DNA of 64,000 nucleotides from Pseudomonadota bacterium (GTDB lineage: Bacteria > Pseudomonadota > Alphaproteobacteria > Rhizobiales > Rhizobiaceae), in assembly GCA_023404095.1 (NCBI GenBank), contig JAEYDD010000072.1, forward strand, positions 310,001 through 374,000, in the 5' to 3' direction. The number at the start of each line of letters is the position of its first letter. The stretch's first letter is position 1. Under the pieces are notes generated by a model. That model worked only from the letters and a program-made list of their open reading frames with translations. It did no database searches and had not been told where the DNA came from. Made by a program: the position numbers and the translations under genes. This document shows, one piece after another, positions 26,024 to 34,214 of this stretch.

Positions 26024-26048
26024 TTGATAGATCAATCGCTGAATCTCG

Positions 26049-26075
26049 AGGGCTCGCATCGGTGGGCCCTTTTTC
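26049..26075 (+). terminator. Rho-independent terminator after the first RTX gene
   Basis: agggc (26049-26053) pairs with gccct (26066-26070), followed by a T-run. Located 25 bp after the stop codon at 26023. Confidence 0.6.
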
Positions 26076-26197
26076 GTTTCTAAGTGTGATTGACTCCGCC
26101 GGCCATGAGAACATATTAAGAACAAACCGGCGAATGCGGCCGCCACCCTAACAACCCGACAGCATCCCTGCTGTGACCATCACAGGAGAACGAGGAC

Positions 26198-26410
26198 GTG
26201 TGCCCAGCCTCTGGCGCAACCCCCGCAAATGAAGAAATCAGCGAACTCGATATCGTGCTTGCCTACCACGACGGCAATGCCCGCGCCGCGATCGAGACGC
26301 TGTTGAAGGACTGCCAGGACCTCCGCCTGCAGCTGGCGCTCGCAGAGGGCGCAATGAGCAAAGGCATGACGCGTGGCTGGTCCCCGCGCTACGAGCGAGA
26401 CGATGCCTGA
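26198..26410 (+). CDS. Small conserved hypothetical protein
   Basis: 70-aa protein starting at a GTG (26198) behind an aggagaacgagg ribosome binding site. It reads ELDIVLAYHDGNARAAIETL, then LRLQLALAEGAMSKGMTRGW, a helical pattern that recurs in short hypothetical proteins of rhizobial genomes and prophages as far as I recall. Function unknown. Its stop overlaps the start of the next gene by eight bases, so the two are probably co-translated. Confidence 0.65.
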   Translation: MCPASGATPANEEISELDIVLAYHDGNARAAIETLLKDCQDLRLQLALAEGAMSKGMTRGWSPRYERDDA

Positions 26411-26741
26411 GGGATACGTGCGCGAGTTGGTTCATCCAGGCGTGCGCGCCAAAATGCACTGCCTGTCGAAAGCGGAAGAGGTCGGCCAGCTTGTCAAGGT
26501 GCGGTGCGGCTACTGCAACGTCACCCATTTCTACCGGCCAGGCCATATCGTCCAACTCATTGGAGACCTGACTATTCTCGAACTCGACGGAAGCTTCCGG
26601 TGCAGCCGCTGCGGAAAGAAGGATGCGGTGAACGCCACCCTCGTGCATCCGAGCGCTGCGGAGAGGGCGAAGATGACAGTTCGCCACCTGGTTGGGATCA
26701 AAAACGTGAAGGTGCCGGTGTGGAAGGACGTCCGCGGGTAA
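26403..26741 (+). CDS. Hypothetical zinc-ribbon protein
   Basis: 112-aa protein with two CxxC knuckles, VRCGYCNVTH (about residue 36) and FRCSRCGKKD (about 68), which together would bind one zinc as a ribbon. A basic C-terminal tail follows. The ATG at 26403 overlaps the upstream gene. An in-frame ATG at 26373 lies inside the upstream gene and is less likely. The fold suggests nucleic-acid or protein binding. No named family is claimed. Confidence 0.6.
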   Translation: MPEGYVRELVHPGVRAKMHCLSKAEEVGQLVKVRCGYCNVTHFYRPGHIVQLIGDLTILELDGSFRCSRCGKKDAVNATLVHPSAAERAKMTVRHLVGIKNVKVPVWKDVRG

Positions 26742-26799
26742 CGGCGTCAGCTTGACAGTGCTCTAAGAACGCCGCCACGTTTGGGACAGGAGGACCGCC

Positions 26800-27529
26800 A
26801 TGTGCAACCTGTACAATGTCACGACGAACCAGCTTGCGATCCTTCAGGCAACGCGAGCGATGATCGATAGTTTGGGCAACCTCGAACCGTCGCTGGACAT
26901 CTATCCCGATTACAAGGCGCCAATCGTGCGCAACACTCCGGCCGGTCGCGAGGCTGCCATGGTGCGGTGGGGACTACCGTCCTCGAGACAAGGCTCTCTT
27001 CCAGGCGGCACAAAAGCGCGCCGAAAAGCTTCGCGCCAAGGGCAAGGACGTCGACTTCATCGAGTTGATGCGCATGGAGCCGGACGGCGGCACAACCAAC
27101 GTCCGCAACACCTCAAGCAAGCACTGGACCCGCTGGCTGGGGGTGGACAACCGTTGCGTCGTGCCGTTCACCCGTTTTGCTGAGCCGGATCCCGCAAGCA
27201 AGGCCGAGGGAGCCAGGACGCCGAACGCGTGGTTCGCAGCCGATGAGAACCAGCCGCTGCTGTTCTTCGCGGGAATTTGGGTGCCGCAGTGGGAAAGCGT
27301 CCGGAAGGTCAAGGAGGGCATGATCACGACCGATCTTTTCGGATTTCTGACGACCGAACCGAATGGCGTGGTCGCGCCGATCCACCAGAAGGCAATGCCT
27401 GTGATTCTTCGGCCCGGAGACGAAACCGAGACTTGGCTCACAGCGCCCTGGGAGGAAGCAAAACGACTTCAGCGCCCGTTGCCCGACACAGACCTTCTGC
27501 TTGTGCAGCCGCCCCTGCCGGCTGGATAG
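26800..27529 (+). pseudogene. SOS response-associated peptidase (SRAP/YedK/HMCES-like) with a one-base frameshift
   Basis: SRAP proteins crosslink to abasic sites in single-stranded DNA through Cys2. Here the N-terminus is intact (MCNLYNVTTNQLAILQ, and later REAAMVRWGLPSSR). The frame is lost after SSR at about 26985. Continuing one frame over gives DKALFQAAQKRAEKLRAKG and the rest of the domain: NVRNTSSKHWTRWLG, CVVPFTRFAEP (containing the conserved Glu), FFAGIWVPQWES, and IHQKAMPVIL with the conserved His, to the stop at 27529. One missing base explains everything. Ribosome binding site aggagg is good. Either the gene is dead or the sequence has an error here. Confidence 0.8.
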
Positions 27530-27540
27530 CCTGGGTAACC

Positions 27541-27692
27541 CTAGCGCCGCTCACCCCAATAGACTTGCTGCGCTTCCTCCAGGCCATTGAGAGGAGGTAC
27601 CTCAACAGGGCGGCCCTTTCTCCCTCGTGCCGGCTCAAGGCCAGCAGTTCCATCAGTTTTGCCTTGATGAATTCACCTCGTGCCTCGCTCAT
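27541..27692 (-). pseudogene. Short helical hypothetical protein with probable one-base frameshift
   Basis: An ATG at 27692 with a gaggggc ribosome binding site gives MSEARGEFIKAKLMELLALS, then GERAALLRYLLSMA. The uninterrupted frame then runs on to 27438 as unlikely basic sequence across the SRAP 3' end. Adding one base after SMA gives LEEAQQVYWGERR and a stop at 27541, just past the SRAP stop, so the two genes would no longer overlap. This supports a frameshift. It resembles the small protein at 30960 (L-Y-L-I/L ... A-x-x-E-A). Function unknown. Confidence 0.5.
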
Positions 27693-27808
27693 TCGGCGCC
27701 CCTCGCTACGTGACCCGGCAAGCAAATTAGTTAAAAATTGGGGAATTGCACCTAGAATTGCATCACTCGCGTTTGCGCGGGTGAGCTGTGTATGAGGTTA
27801 TGCAGCAG

Positions 27809-27844
27809 CCCGGCGGCATGTGCAATGTCGCCGGGTTTCAATTT
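27809..27844 (+). terminator. Possible plus-strand terminator
   Basis: cccggcg (27809-27815) pairs with cgccggg (27829-27835), followed by tttcaattt. The T-run is interrupted, so it is weaker than the one at 28004. No plus-strand gene directly precedes it except the SRAP remnant 280 bp away. Confidence 0.4.
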
Positions 27845-28003
27845 AAATGCTGTGTTCACACTTGCCGAGTTTATTTCCTCAACCGTACCGAAATCGCGGA
27901 ATCAGACCTTCCCGAAGCGACATTTCACGTCGTAGACAGAGACCGGCTCGTTCATCGCGAGCCTCCCTCGCGTCGAACTGGAGCCAAACAGCGGCGCGCT
28001 ACT

Positions 28004-28029
28004 GCCCCGCCCCCGTGCGGGGCTTTTTT
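28004..28029 (+). terminator. Strong Rho-independent terminator, plus strand
   Basis: gccccgc (28004-28010) pairs perfectly with gcggggc (28017-28023) and is followed by six T. It isolates the LuxR gene at 28127 from upstream transcription. The 27693-28003 stretch has no supported gene and might encode a short RNA ending here. Confidence 0.8.
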
Positions 28030-28126
28030 CGCGCCCAGTGGTTGACACCTCCGGCTTCCTGGCACTCAATGTTTGCAACTTGCGATGTAGATCAAGGCTG
28101 ACATTTTCAGATTTGGTAGTGAACGC

Positions 28127-29209
28127 GTGGATGAGCTGATCGAGACGATATACGCTGCATTCTTAGGCGAGACGAGCTGGCAGGACTTTCTCGACCGACT
28201 GAATGGCGCTCATCCAGGTGCGCTCTCCACTCTTTTCTTTCATGATCTGCGGGCGAGCACTGGCGCGGTCGCCTACGTTTCCGGCACAGAGGGTCGGGAG
28301 CGAGCGCTCCAAGACTATGAGAGCTACTACAGCAATTTGAACCCATGGATGCGCAAGGTCGCAACGACCCCCATCGGCAAGGGCATCATCGGCGAAGAGA
28401 TCGTCTCCCGCGACGAGTTCAATCGCAGCGAATACTACAACGACTACATCTGCCGAAACGGCTTGGAAACCGGCATTGGTCTGACCCTTCATAGGGATAA
28501 TGGCTGCTACTTTCTGCTAAGCACACTCACGGACGACGAGGACCTTGATCGCAATCTCGAACGCGCTGAGACACTAACGCGAATTGCCCCGCATCTGCAG
28601 CGCGCATTCCGATATTACCGATCAGGCGCATTCCATGCATCCGCTCTCAATCTGGGAGAAGGCATCGGCCACGCGAGCGGAATAGGTCTCGTTGTGGTCA
28701 ATGACGAGCTGCGTGTGGTCCGGGCATCCTCCGCCGGGGGCGAGGTCCTTGCTGCCGGCGAACCGGCCGGTTTCGACGCCATGGGGAAAGTCAGGTTCGC
28801 AGACCCAGATTTACAGTCACGGCTGCGGCTTATGCTGGATCGCCGGCGGTCGGCACAGGCGGCACACATTTTTCGCGATCCCCGGTTCGGCGTCCAATTC
28901 GTCAGGTTCACCGGCAATCCGGCTTTGGAGTTCTTTGCCGCACCAATGGTGGCCATCCTGTTTGGCGAAACCGTTCCCAAAATTCGGCCCCACCTTTTGG
29001 AGGTCGCGAAAACACACGGGCTTTCGCCGGCGGAACTACGGGTGTTCTCCAGTATCGTGGCCGGGCAAAGCCTCACAGAAATCGCTCGGTCAAATGGCGT
29101 CAAACGAGAGACAGTGCGCACACAGTTGAAGTCCATCTTCGCTAAAACCGGGACGGCAAGCCAGGCTGACGTGGTGCGATTGGCCACTGGTATCCTCCGC
29201 CTGAACTGA
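28127..29209 (+). CDS. LuxR-type transcriptional regulator
   Basis: 360-aa regulator. The C-terminal 65 residues form the LuxR/FixJ helix-turn-helix: LSPAELRVFSSIVAGQSLTE, then IARSNGVKRETVRTQLKSIF and KTGTASQADVVRLA. The N-terminal 290 residues contain a PAS/GAF-like region (IGLVVVNDELRVVRASSAGG), probably a sensor, with no receiver Asp and no clear acyl-homoserine-lactone domain. The start is a GTG at 28127; no ATG lies nearby in frame. It is 185 bp upstream of the second RTX gene in the same direction, and regulation of that gene is a reasonable inference. Confidence 0.85.
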   Translation: MDELIETIYAAFLGETSWQDFLDRLNGAHPGALSTLFFHDLRASTGAVAYVSGTEGRERALQDYESYYSNLNPWMRKVATTPIGKGIIGEEIVSRDEFNRSEYYNDYICRNGLETGIGLTLHRDNGCYFLLSTLTDDEDLDRNLERAETLTRIAPHLQRAFRYYRSGAFHASALNLGEGIGHASGIGLVVVNDELRVVRASSAGGEVLAAGEPAGFDAMGKVRFADPDLQSRLRLMLDRRRSAQAAHIFRDPRFGVQFVRFTGNPALEFFAAPMVAILFGETVPKIRPHLLEVAKTHGLSPAELRVFSSIVAGQSLTEIARSNGVKRETVRTQLKSIFAKTGTASQADVVRLATGILRLN

Positions 29210-29393
29210 AGAGCGCGTCAACAGCTACACCACCGCTGCGGACCGTACACTTGTTGATCCTTGCCTAACCAGAACACCGGAACCGCCCACACGAGCCATG
29301 CAGAAAATGCAGACATCCCCCGGTCGGGGGATGCCGGGAGGCCAGATGCCGGATAGCCCGATACTAAACGAAGCCATTCTGGAGGGTATTCAT

Positions 29394-30716
29394 ATGGGGC
29401 AACCAACATCCAACATCAGCCGGACATTGAACGGCTTTTCGAGCGTCGTCGTAGGAGGTGATACCTATTGGTGGAGCGCCGACCGCCATCTTCTGCATAT
29501 CGACGTCTGGGTGCCGATGAGCTCCGCCGCGCAAACGGCAACTTTCTCCCTCACGGGCTCTGATTGGGGGATGGCGCTGCTGCGTTTCGCCGGCAACGCC
29601 AAGGCTGTCATTAACGATTCCGCCACAGGCAGCGGCAGGTACATCGAGCATGTCGCCCTCAGCAATGCTGGCGGCAACTCGGTCACCTTGAACAAGACGA
29701 CCGTCGCCGTGATCACCGGCAGTTCTGGCGCAGACAAGATCACTATCGGCTCGACATTCGTGGGCGCCCTGCACCTCGGGACCGGAAACGACACCGTGGT
29801 CACCAAAGCTGGCTACGTCGAAACGATCAACGTCGGCGACGGCAACAACAACGTGACCGTTGGCAAAGGCGGCGCGGGCGTCATCCTTGCCGGCAGAGAC
29901 CAGGACCGCATCACCGTGAACGGCGATGTCGACAGCATTCTTGCCGGCCACGGCGACGACACGATCAAGGCCGGCAAGGGCTGGGTGGGCACCATTGACG
30001 CCGACCGCGGCAACGACGCGGTCATCCTCGGCAGCGGTGGTGCGGGCTACATCTCGCTCGGACGCGATTCCGATCTCATCAAGGTCAGCCGCCTCGCGGA
30101 CAAGTCCATGACTGTCGTGATCGACGGTGGTTCCCGCGTTTCCAGCCCGTCCAACAAGGATTCCGATACCATCGACTTTTCCGCTTTCACCACAAAGATG
30201 ACAGTTGCTCTCAGCGGCACCTACACCGTCCAGACAGGGCACGGCAATTTCCTGATCCGCAACTTCGAAAATGCCACCGGCGGCAAGGGAAACGATGTTT
30301 TAATTGGCGATGATGAAAACAACATCCTTCGCGGTGGCGCCGGTAGAGATACCCTGATCGGCGGGAAGGGAGCGGACGACCTCTATGGCGGCAAAGGGGC
30401 AGACACCTTTGTGTTCAAGTCCGTGACGGAGCTCTCCAAGTCCAAAGGCCAGACCGACTCGATCTTCGACTTTTCACGCAAGGAAAAGGATCTGATCGAT
30501 TTTTCCGGGATTGACGCCAACACAGCAAAGAAGGGCAACCAGGCGTTCGACTTTATCGGCACAGACAGTTTCTCCAAGACTGCGGGAGAGCTCCGCTATG
30601 TGAAAGAGCGGGCCGACACTTACGTCTATGGCGACGTTAACGGCGACGGCAAGGCGGATTTCGTCCTCCACATCGACAACATCGTCAACTTCAAGGCCGG
30701 AGATTTCATTCTTTGA
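29394..30716 (+). CDS. RTX calcium-binding protein with polygalacturonase-like repeats
   Basis: 440-aa acidic protein without Cys. After an N-terminal beta region (GFSSVVVGGDTYWWSADRHL) come many repeats of about 20 residues, such as GTGNDTVVTKAGYVETINVG and AGRDQDRITVNGDVDSILAG, then nonapeptides (GGAGRDTLIGGKGADDLYGG). The C-terminal domain (DSIFDFSRKEKDLIDFSGID ... GDFIL) is a close relative of that of the RTX protein at 25199 and would carry the type I export signal. The ATG at 29394 has an ideal ctggagg ribosome binding site. An earlier in-frame ATG (29298) lies before a gc-rich hairpin (catccccc/gggggatg). It could be an adhesin, matrix or surface-layer protein. Confidence 0.85.
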   Translation: MGQPTSNISRTLNGFSSVVVGGDTYWWSADRHLLHIDVWVPMSSAAQTATFSLTGSDWGMALLRFAGNAKAVINDSATGSGRYIEHVALSNAGGNSVTLNKTTVAVITGSSGADKITIGSTFVGALHLGTGNDTVVTKAGYVETINVGDGNNNVTVGKGGAGVILAGRDQDRITVNGDVDSILAGHGDDTIKAGKGWVGTIDADRGNDAVILGSGGAGYISLGRDSDLIKVSRLADKSMTVVIDGGSRVSSPSNKDSDTIDFSAFTTKMTVALSGTYTVQTGHGNFLIRNFENATGGKGNDVLIGDDENNILRGGAGRDTLIGGKGADDLYGGKGADTFVFKSVTELSKSKGQTDSIFDFSRKEKDLIDFSGIDANTAKKGNQAFDFIGTDSFSKTAGELRYVKERADTYVYGDVNGDGKADFVLHIDNIVNFKAGDFIL

Positions 30717-30820
30717 TGAGGCGTGATCCCTGGTGGGTCCACGCTATCTTGATCGTCGCCGCATTGAGCGCGGCGGCGAGTTTCGCGGGGCGGCTTGGGC
30801 AGGCGCTTGGCTGGTGGTGA
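30716..30820 (+). CDS. Possible 34-residue membrane protein coupled to the RTX gene
   Basis: The ATG overlaps the RTX stop by one base (tgatg), so translation would be coupled. The peptide is MRRDPWWVHAILIVAALSAA followed by ASFAGRLGQALGWW: a basic start, one transmembrane helix and an aromatic end. Length and composition fit a small membrane protein. No family is recognised. Confidence 0.45.
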   Translation: MRRDPWWVHAILIVAALSAAASFAGRLGQALGWW

Positions 30821-30959
30821 TCCGGCCTGGGATGTGGACCCGCCCTTCACCATTAAGGCAACCACAGCAGCCAACTTGGCCCCGAGTATGACCTTGACCG
30901 CCCATTTGAACGTGCCGTTCAGGTCTCTACTCCGGAATATGGTTATTCCGCAGAACTTC

Positions 30960-31076
30960 CTACTTAGCTTCTATTATCGCTTGTTCGATGAGGTAGTGCA
31001 GCATACCCAGCTTCTCACCCTCAGCGAGCGTCCGAGCTTCGACGAGGCGCTCCAGTATGCGCATTCCAGTCTGCAT
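30960..31076 (-). CDS. Possible 38-residue helical protein
   Basis: A minus-strand ATG at 31076 opens 38 codons: MQTGMRILERLVEARTLAEG, then EKLGMLHYLIEQAIIEAK. The pattern resembles the frameshifted gene at 27541-27692. It lies between the second RTX gene and the end of the late operon. A plus-strand frame over the same DNA (to 31178) is an alternative but has no start signal. Confidence 0.4.
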   Translation of the reverse strand: MQTGMRILERLVEARTLAEGEKLGMLHYLIEQAIIEAK

Positions 31077-31208
31077 CGAGATTCTCTGTTAAGGTTTGCC
31101 ACTGCGCTCTACACTTCAGATTCCGACTTAGCAATGACGGAACCACAACTCAGCGATGCAGCCATTAAATGGACATAACGAGCCATTTCAGCTCTATAAC
31201 CACGCGAC

Positions 31209-31547
31209 TCAAATGAACCCGAGTTTCACGGCAATCCACTTGCCAAAGGTCGCGAGGGTCGCACCGAATGCCGCGGCCACCATCACGATTAACAAGCGCA
31301 TGCCAATAAAGCGCTCCTTCCAGCGCCCGATATCGGCAGTGATCGGCTCCATCGTCTTAAGGCGGGAATCGAGATCGGAGAGTTTTCGGTCCACATCGTC
31401 GATGCGGCGATCCATGGCCTCCGACTTCTGGTACTGTTGCTTTCGATCCACCCTCGCCTGATCTTGATCGGCGAGGATGCGGTCGACCTTGGCATCAAGG
31501 GAGCCGAGCTGCTGGTGCACGGCGGCATCAATTTCGGGTGGTGACAT
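31209..31547 (-). CDS. Phage protein with coiled coil and C-terminal membrane anchor (lysis region)
   Basis: 112-aa protein. Residues 1-75 are a long charged helix, likely coiled coil (DAAVHQQLGSLDAKVDRILA, DDVDRKLSDLDSRLK). Residues 80-112 form a membrane helix (GMRLLIVMVAAAFGATLATF) with a short tail. The ATG at 31547 has a GGAG ribosome binding site; the longer frame from 31625 overlaps the holin-like gene. It resembles rhizobial phage proteins of the DUF1515 type. Its place as last gene of the late operon, after endolysin and holin, suggests a spanin-like or accessory lysis role, which is inference. Confidence 0.7.
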   Translation of the reverse strand: MSPPEIDAAVHQQLGSLDAKVDRILADQDQARVDRKQQYQKSEAMDRRIDDVDRKLSDLDSRLKTMEPITADIGRWKERFIGMRLLIVMVAAAFGATLATFGKWIAVKLGFI

Positions 31548-31594
31548 CTCGGCTCCAAAGCGACGCTGTGTGGTTGGACGATCGAAGGATTCAA

Positions 31595-31759
31595 TCAGGC
31601 CCTCTTGCGGTTGCGGATAAGCCACCAGACGAACGTCCCGATGCTGATTATCCCGGCAATGGCCGCCTGGGTCTCTGCGCTATTCGCAGCGGCATCGCCG
31701 AGGAGTATGCCCGCTCCGAACTGGAGGCCGATGCGGACGAGCTGTTCAATGCTACCCAT
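31595..31759 (-). CDS. Small holin-like membrane protein
   Basis: 54-aa protein with two hydrophobic segments (LVRIGLQFGAGILLG and AAIAGIISIGTFVWWLI) and a basic tail (RNRKRA), typical of small phage holins. It is encoded 20 bp after the endolysin gene, with an aagga ribosome binding site. Pam3-gp28-like small phage membrane proteins are similar in plan. Sequence identity to a named holin family was not tested. Confidence 0.65.
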   Translation of the reverse strand: MGSIEQLVRIGLQFGAGILLGDAAANSAETQAAIAGIISIGTFVWWLIRNRKRA

Positions 31760-31779
31760 GGTGCTTTCCTTTCTGGGCT

Positions 31780-32415
31780 TTAGGAGGCCGAGAGAATGGC
31801 CGCGTGGAATTTCTGCGCGTAGCCGGCGATGTCGTCGGCGCGATCGAGCCCGTTGATGATCCGCCGGGCATTCTTCCAGTCGGCGCTGGTTTCGTTGAAG
31901 TAGTCGGCCAGCTTCTTCCCGGTGAAGCGACCATTGATCATGCCGTCGAACATGATGCGCGTGGCGATGGCATCGAGCGTGGCATCGCCAGGCGAGTTCT
32001 CCAGGCCATAGGTCCGATAGTTCGCCCGACCGGTGATCTGCACCAGCCCACGTCCCCGGTATCGCCAGCCGTCGCCCGACGCTTCGTTGCCGTTTCCGAT
32101 GCGATTGGCATAGGCGCGGTTTGCGATCCGCTCCGGCTGGCGGGCGTAGGCGTTCGCCTGCGCGACGGTGAAGTATTTCGAGAACGTATTGCGCAGGCCG
32201 GCGGCCGAATAGTTCAGGTTCTCGGTGATCGGCTCCATCGTCTGGCCGGTTTCGAGAAAGGCGGTCGCCAGCATGTAAGCCAGCCAGCGGGCGTCGGTCA
32301 GGCCGTCCGCCTGCCACTTGTTCAGGATGGTCTCCATCCCCTTGACCTGTCCCTGTGTCAACCGGCCGCCAAATAGCGGCGAGCGCACAGACGCATAGAA
32401 TGCGCTGCGGTTCAT
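31780..32415 (-). CDS. Endolysin, glycoside hydrolase family 19 (chitinase-like)
   Basis: 211-aa muralytic enzyme. The GH19 core is visible: LATAFLETGQTMEPITENLN (with the catalytic Glu region), GLRNTFSKYF, WRYRGRGLVQITGRANYRTY and the C-terminal ADWKNARRIINGLDRADDI. GH19 endolysins cut peptidoglycan at host lysis. There is no N-terminal signal, so it needs the holin. The ATG at 32415 (MNRSAFYASV) has an AAGGA ribosome binding site; the extra 17 codons upstream are unlikely. Confidence 0.9.
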   Translation of the reverse strand: MNRSAFYASVRSPLFGGRLTQGQVKGMETILNKWQADGLTDARWLAYMLATAFLETGQTMEPITENLNYSAAGLRNTFSKYFTVAQANAYARQPERIANRAYANRIGNGNEASGDGWRYRGRGLVQITGRANYRTYGLENSPGDATLDAIATRIMFDGMINGRFTGKKLADYFNETSADWKNARRIINGLDRADDIAGYAQKFHAAILSAS

Positions 32416-32974
32416 GATGCTTCCTTTCAGATCGAACGATTTTTGCGCGGGGCCTTGGCAACCCAAGGTCGCAATGCAACAATGCTCGCCTGCCCCTCGG
32501 CGGGCCGGGCGCGACTGCTAAATTCCCCAAGAATGAAGTCGGGCGAGCTTCCCCGTTCGTCGCCTGCCTGTTCAGGCCGCCCGTCAGTCGCCATAGCTCA
32601 AATGAGCAGGGATCACGCGACTATGGAATCGTGATACATCCTCTTCGCCCACCTTGCCGGGCGCGGGCGCGGCTGCCTATTTTCCCAATAGACTCCGGAC
32701 GAACGTTAAGTTCGCCGCTTGAGCAATCAAGCCGCCCGGATTGGAACATTGTGACAGGCGTATCAATCATCAGGGCACCCCTGCCTACCGCCGGCGTTTG
32801 CGGCAACTATCCTTTTTTTGTATCGACCGGATACGGACGCACAGGTATGCCATAACGACTTGATTTGGCATCCTTTACTCGCCCTCATCGGGTCGGGCGT
32901 GACAGCCCCTCACCTTAATGTCAGGCGATCTGTTTTGCGTTCGCCGCCTCCCCGGGCCGCCCGTTAAACCCTCT
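32416..32974. other. 560-bp gap between tail and lysis genes with three degenerate repeats
   Basis: No gene is supported. Three related elements of about 50 bp lie in the same direction, at about 32480-32532, 32636-32690 and 32871-32925. On the minus strand the first two share ttgggaa-t-tag-cag-cgcgcccg, and all share cgcccg followed by cccg and agg-gcga. A small hairpin (atcacg/cgtgat) lies at 32611-32635. These could be promoters or regulator sites for the lysis genes. Confidence 0.45.
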
Positions 32975-33982
32975 CTAGCGCTTATCCTTGCCGGCACTTC
33001 CTGTCGGCTGCCGCAGCTCGAGCGACGTGGTTGCACCACCGGTCCGGTCGGCCTTGTGGCTGACGGTGACAATCCGATAGCTGCCGTCCACACCGGGCCG
33101 CGTTCCACTCAGGATCAGCATCGCCTCAGCCTGGGCCGACGGCGTCAGATCGAGCACGACCGTGCCCTCGCCGCCCTCGCGCTCGGCCTCGCGCTTGCGG
33201 GCCTCGGCAATGTCCTTCGCCTGCGTCTTGTCACCGGCCGTCGAGCGAATGACGTTGGTCGCATCGGGCAGGTCGCGATCCGTTTCGAATTCGATCTCCT
33301 CCTGCTCGAACTTTGCCTTTTCACGGTCGAAGTATTGCACCTTCGCCTTGGTGAAGCTCCGGCGTCCCGTGAACGGCGCAATGTCCCAGGAGATCAGGTT
33401 GCCCCCGGGACCGGAGAACGCGACGACGGCGGCAAGTGGACTGCTGCCCCGCTTCATCAGGATCGCCTGTGTCCCGCGAAGCTTGAAGGTACCGCCCACC
33501 TCCCGTGCGATCCGCTGGCCAAGCGCAAGGAAGCTCTCCCCCTCCGATGCCCAGTAGCTGCGCTCGATCTTCCCGAGGTCCGGATCGATCGTGATAGAAT
33601 AGCCGGCCGCCTTCGCCGCCTCCGACAGGAAATCCTCGAGCGTGGCGTCGTCCTTGTGGAACGACTGCCCTTCCTTGACCTTGCCGCGGCTGTCGAAGCC
33701 CTTGGCGCCCACGACAAGAAGCGAGCCGCCTCCCCTCGTCCCGGTCGAGCGAACCGTATCGACGATACCGAGAAACACTGTCGCGCCCTGAAGCGCAACG
33801 GAGACCGCGGCACCCTCCCTCGGCAGGCGAACCTGTCCACCCCTGTCGTCGAGGGTCAGCGAACACGTGTCGCTCGCTGTTCCTTCCTTGTCCGTTACAT
33901 CGACACTGATCAGGAACGGCTTCATCGCCGCCGACATGTCTTGACCATCGACGGTTACTTTCCAGTCCACAGACCACGGCAT
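32975..33982 (-). CDS. Phage late control protein D / baseplate hub (gpD, VgrG-like)
   Basis: 335-aa homologue of P2 gpD, a hub component of the contractile tail baseplate related to gp27/VgrG. Typical parts are SLTLDDRGGQVRLPREGAAV near the start, the AKGFDSRGKVKEGQSFHKDD strand pair, and IARE..GTFKLRGTQAILMKR. The C-terminal domain ends in GVDGSYRIVTVSHKADRTGG. It is the last gene of the tail block, four bases after gpX. It sits below the tape measure tip and helps fire or seal the tail tube. Confidence 0.9.
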   Translation of the reverse strand: MPWSVDWKVTVDGQDMSAAMKPFLISVDVTDKEGTASDTCSLTLDDRGGQVRLPREGAAVSVALQGATVFLGIVDTVRSTGTRGGGSLLVVGAKGFDSRGKVKEGQSFHKDDATLEDFLSEAAKAAGYSITIDPDLGKIERSYWASEGESFLALGQRIAREVGGTFKLRGTQAILMKRGSSPLAAVVAFSGPGGNLISWDIAPFTGRRSFTKAKVQYFDREKAKFEQEEIEFETDRDLPDATNVIRSTAGDKTQAKDIAEARKREAEREGGEGTVVLDLTPSAQAEAMLILSGTRPGVDGSYRIVTVSHKADRTGGATTSLELRQPTGSAGKDKR

Positions 33983-33985
33983 GAT

Positions 33986-34207
33986 TTATCCGAACAAGGT
34001 GACGACCTTCACCGCCGGCGTCGCCTGCACGGGAAGGTCGGGAATGTTGACGATGGCGCCTTGCGGCAGCAGCATTCCGACTGCCGCAAGGCCTGGATTG
34101 ATCGCGTAGGTCTCCTCGAGGAGCCCGCGCCCACGCACGCCATGGACGCGCCAGAGCAAGGCGTCGAGGGTGACACCCTCCCGCTCAACGGTGATTGTTC
34201 TTGGCAT
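33986..34207 (-). CDS. Tail protein X (gpX, LysM-like)
   Basis: 73-aa P2 gpX-type protein, a small LysM-like domain binding the baseplate hub. Pattern: LDALLWRVHGVRGRGLLEET, then YAINPGLAAVGMLLPQGAIV. Tail-to-tail spacing with gpD (four bases) and gpU (seven bases) is the usual U-X-D order. Confidence 0.88.
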   Translation of the reverse strand: MPRTITVEREGVTLDALLWRVHGVRGRGLLEETYAINPGLAAVGMLLPQGAIVNIPDLPVQATPAVKVVTLFG

Positions 34208-34214
34208 GGTTTCC

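Noticed and set aside
30795..31178. A 127-codon plus-strand frame after the second RTX gene
   Set aside because: Its start is inside the small coupled membrane gene, it has no ribosome binding site, and the minus-strand 38-residue peptide over the same DNA looks more protein-like.
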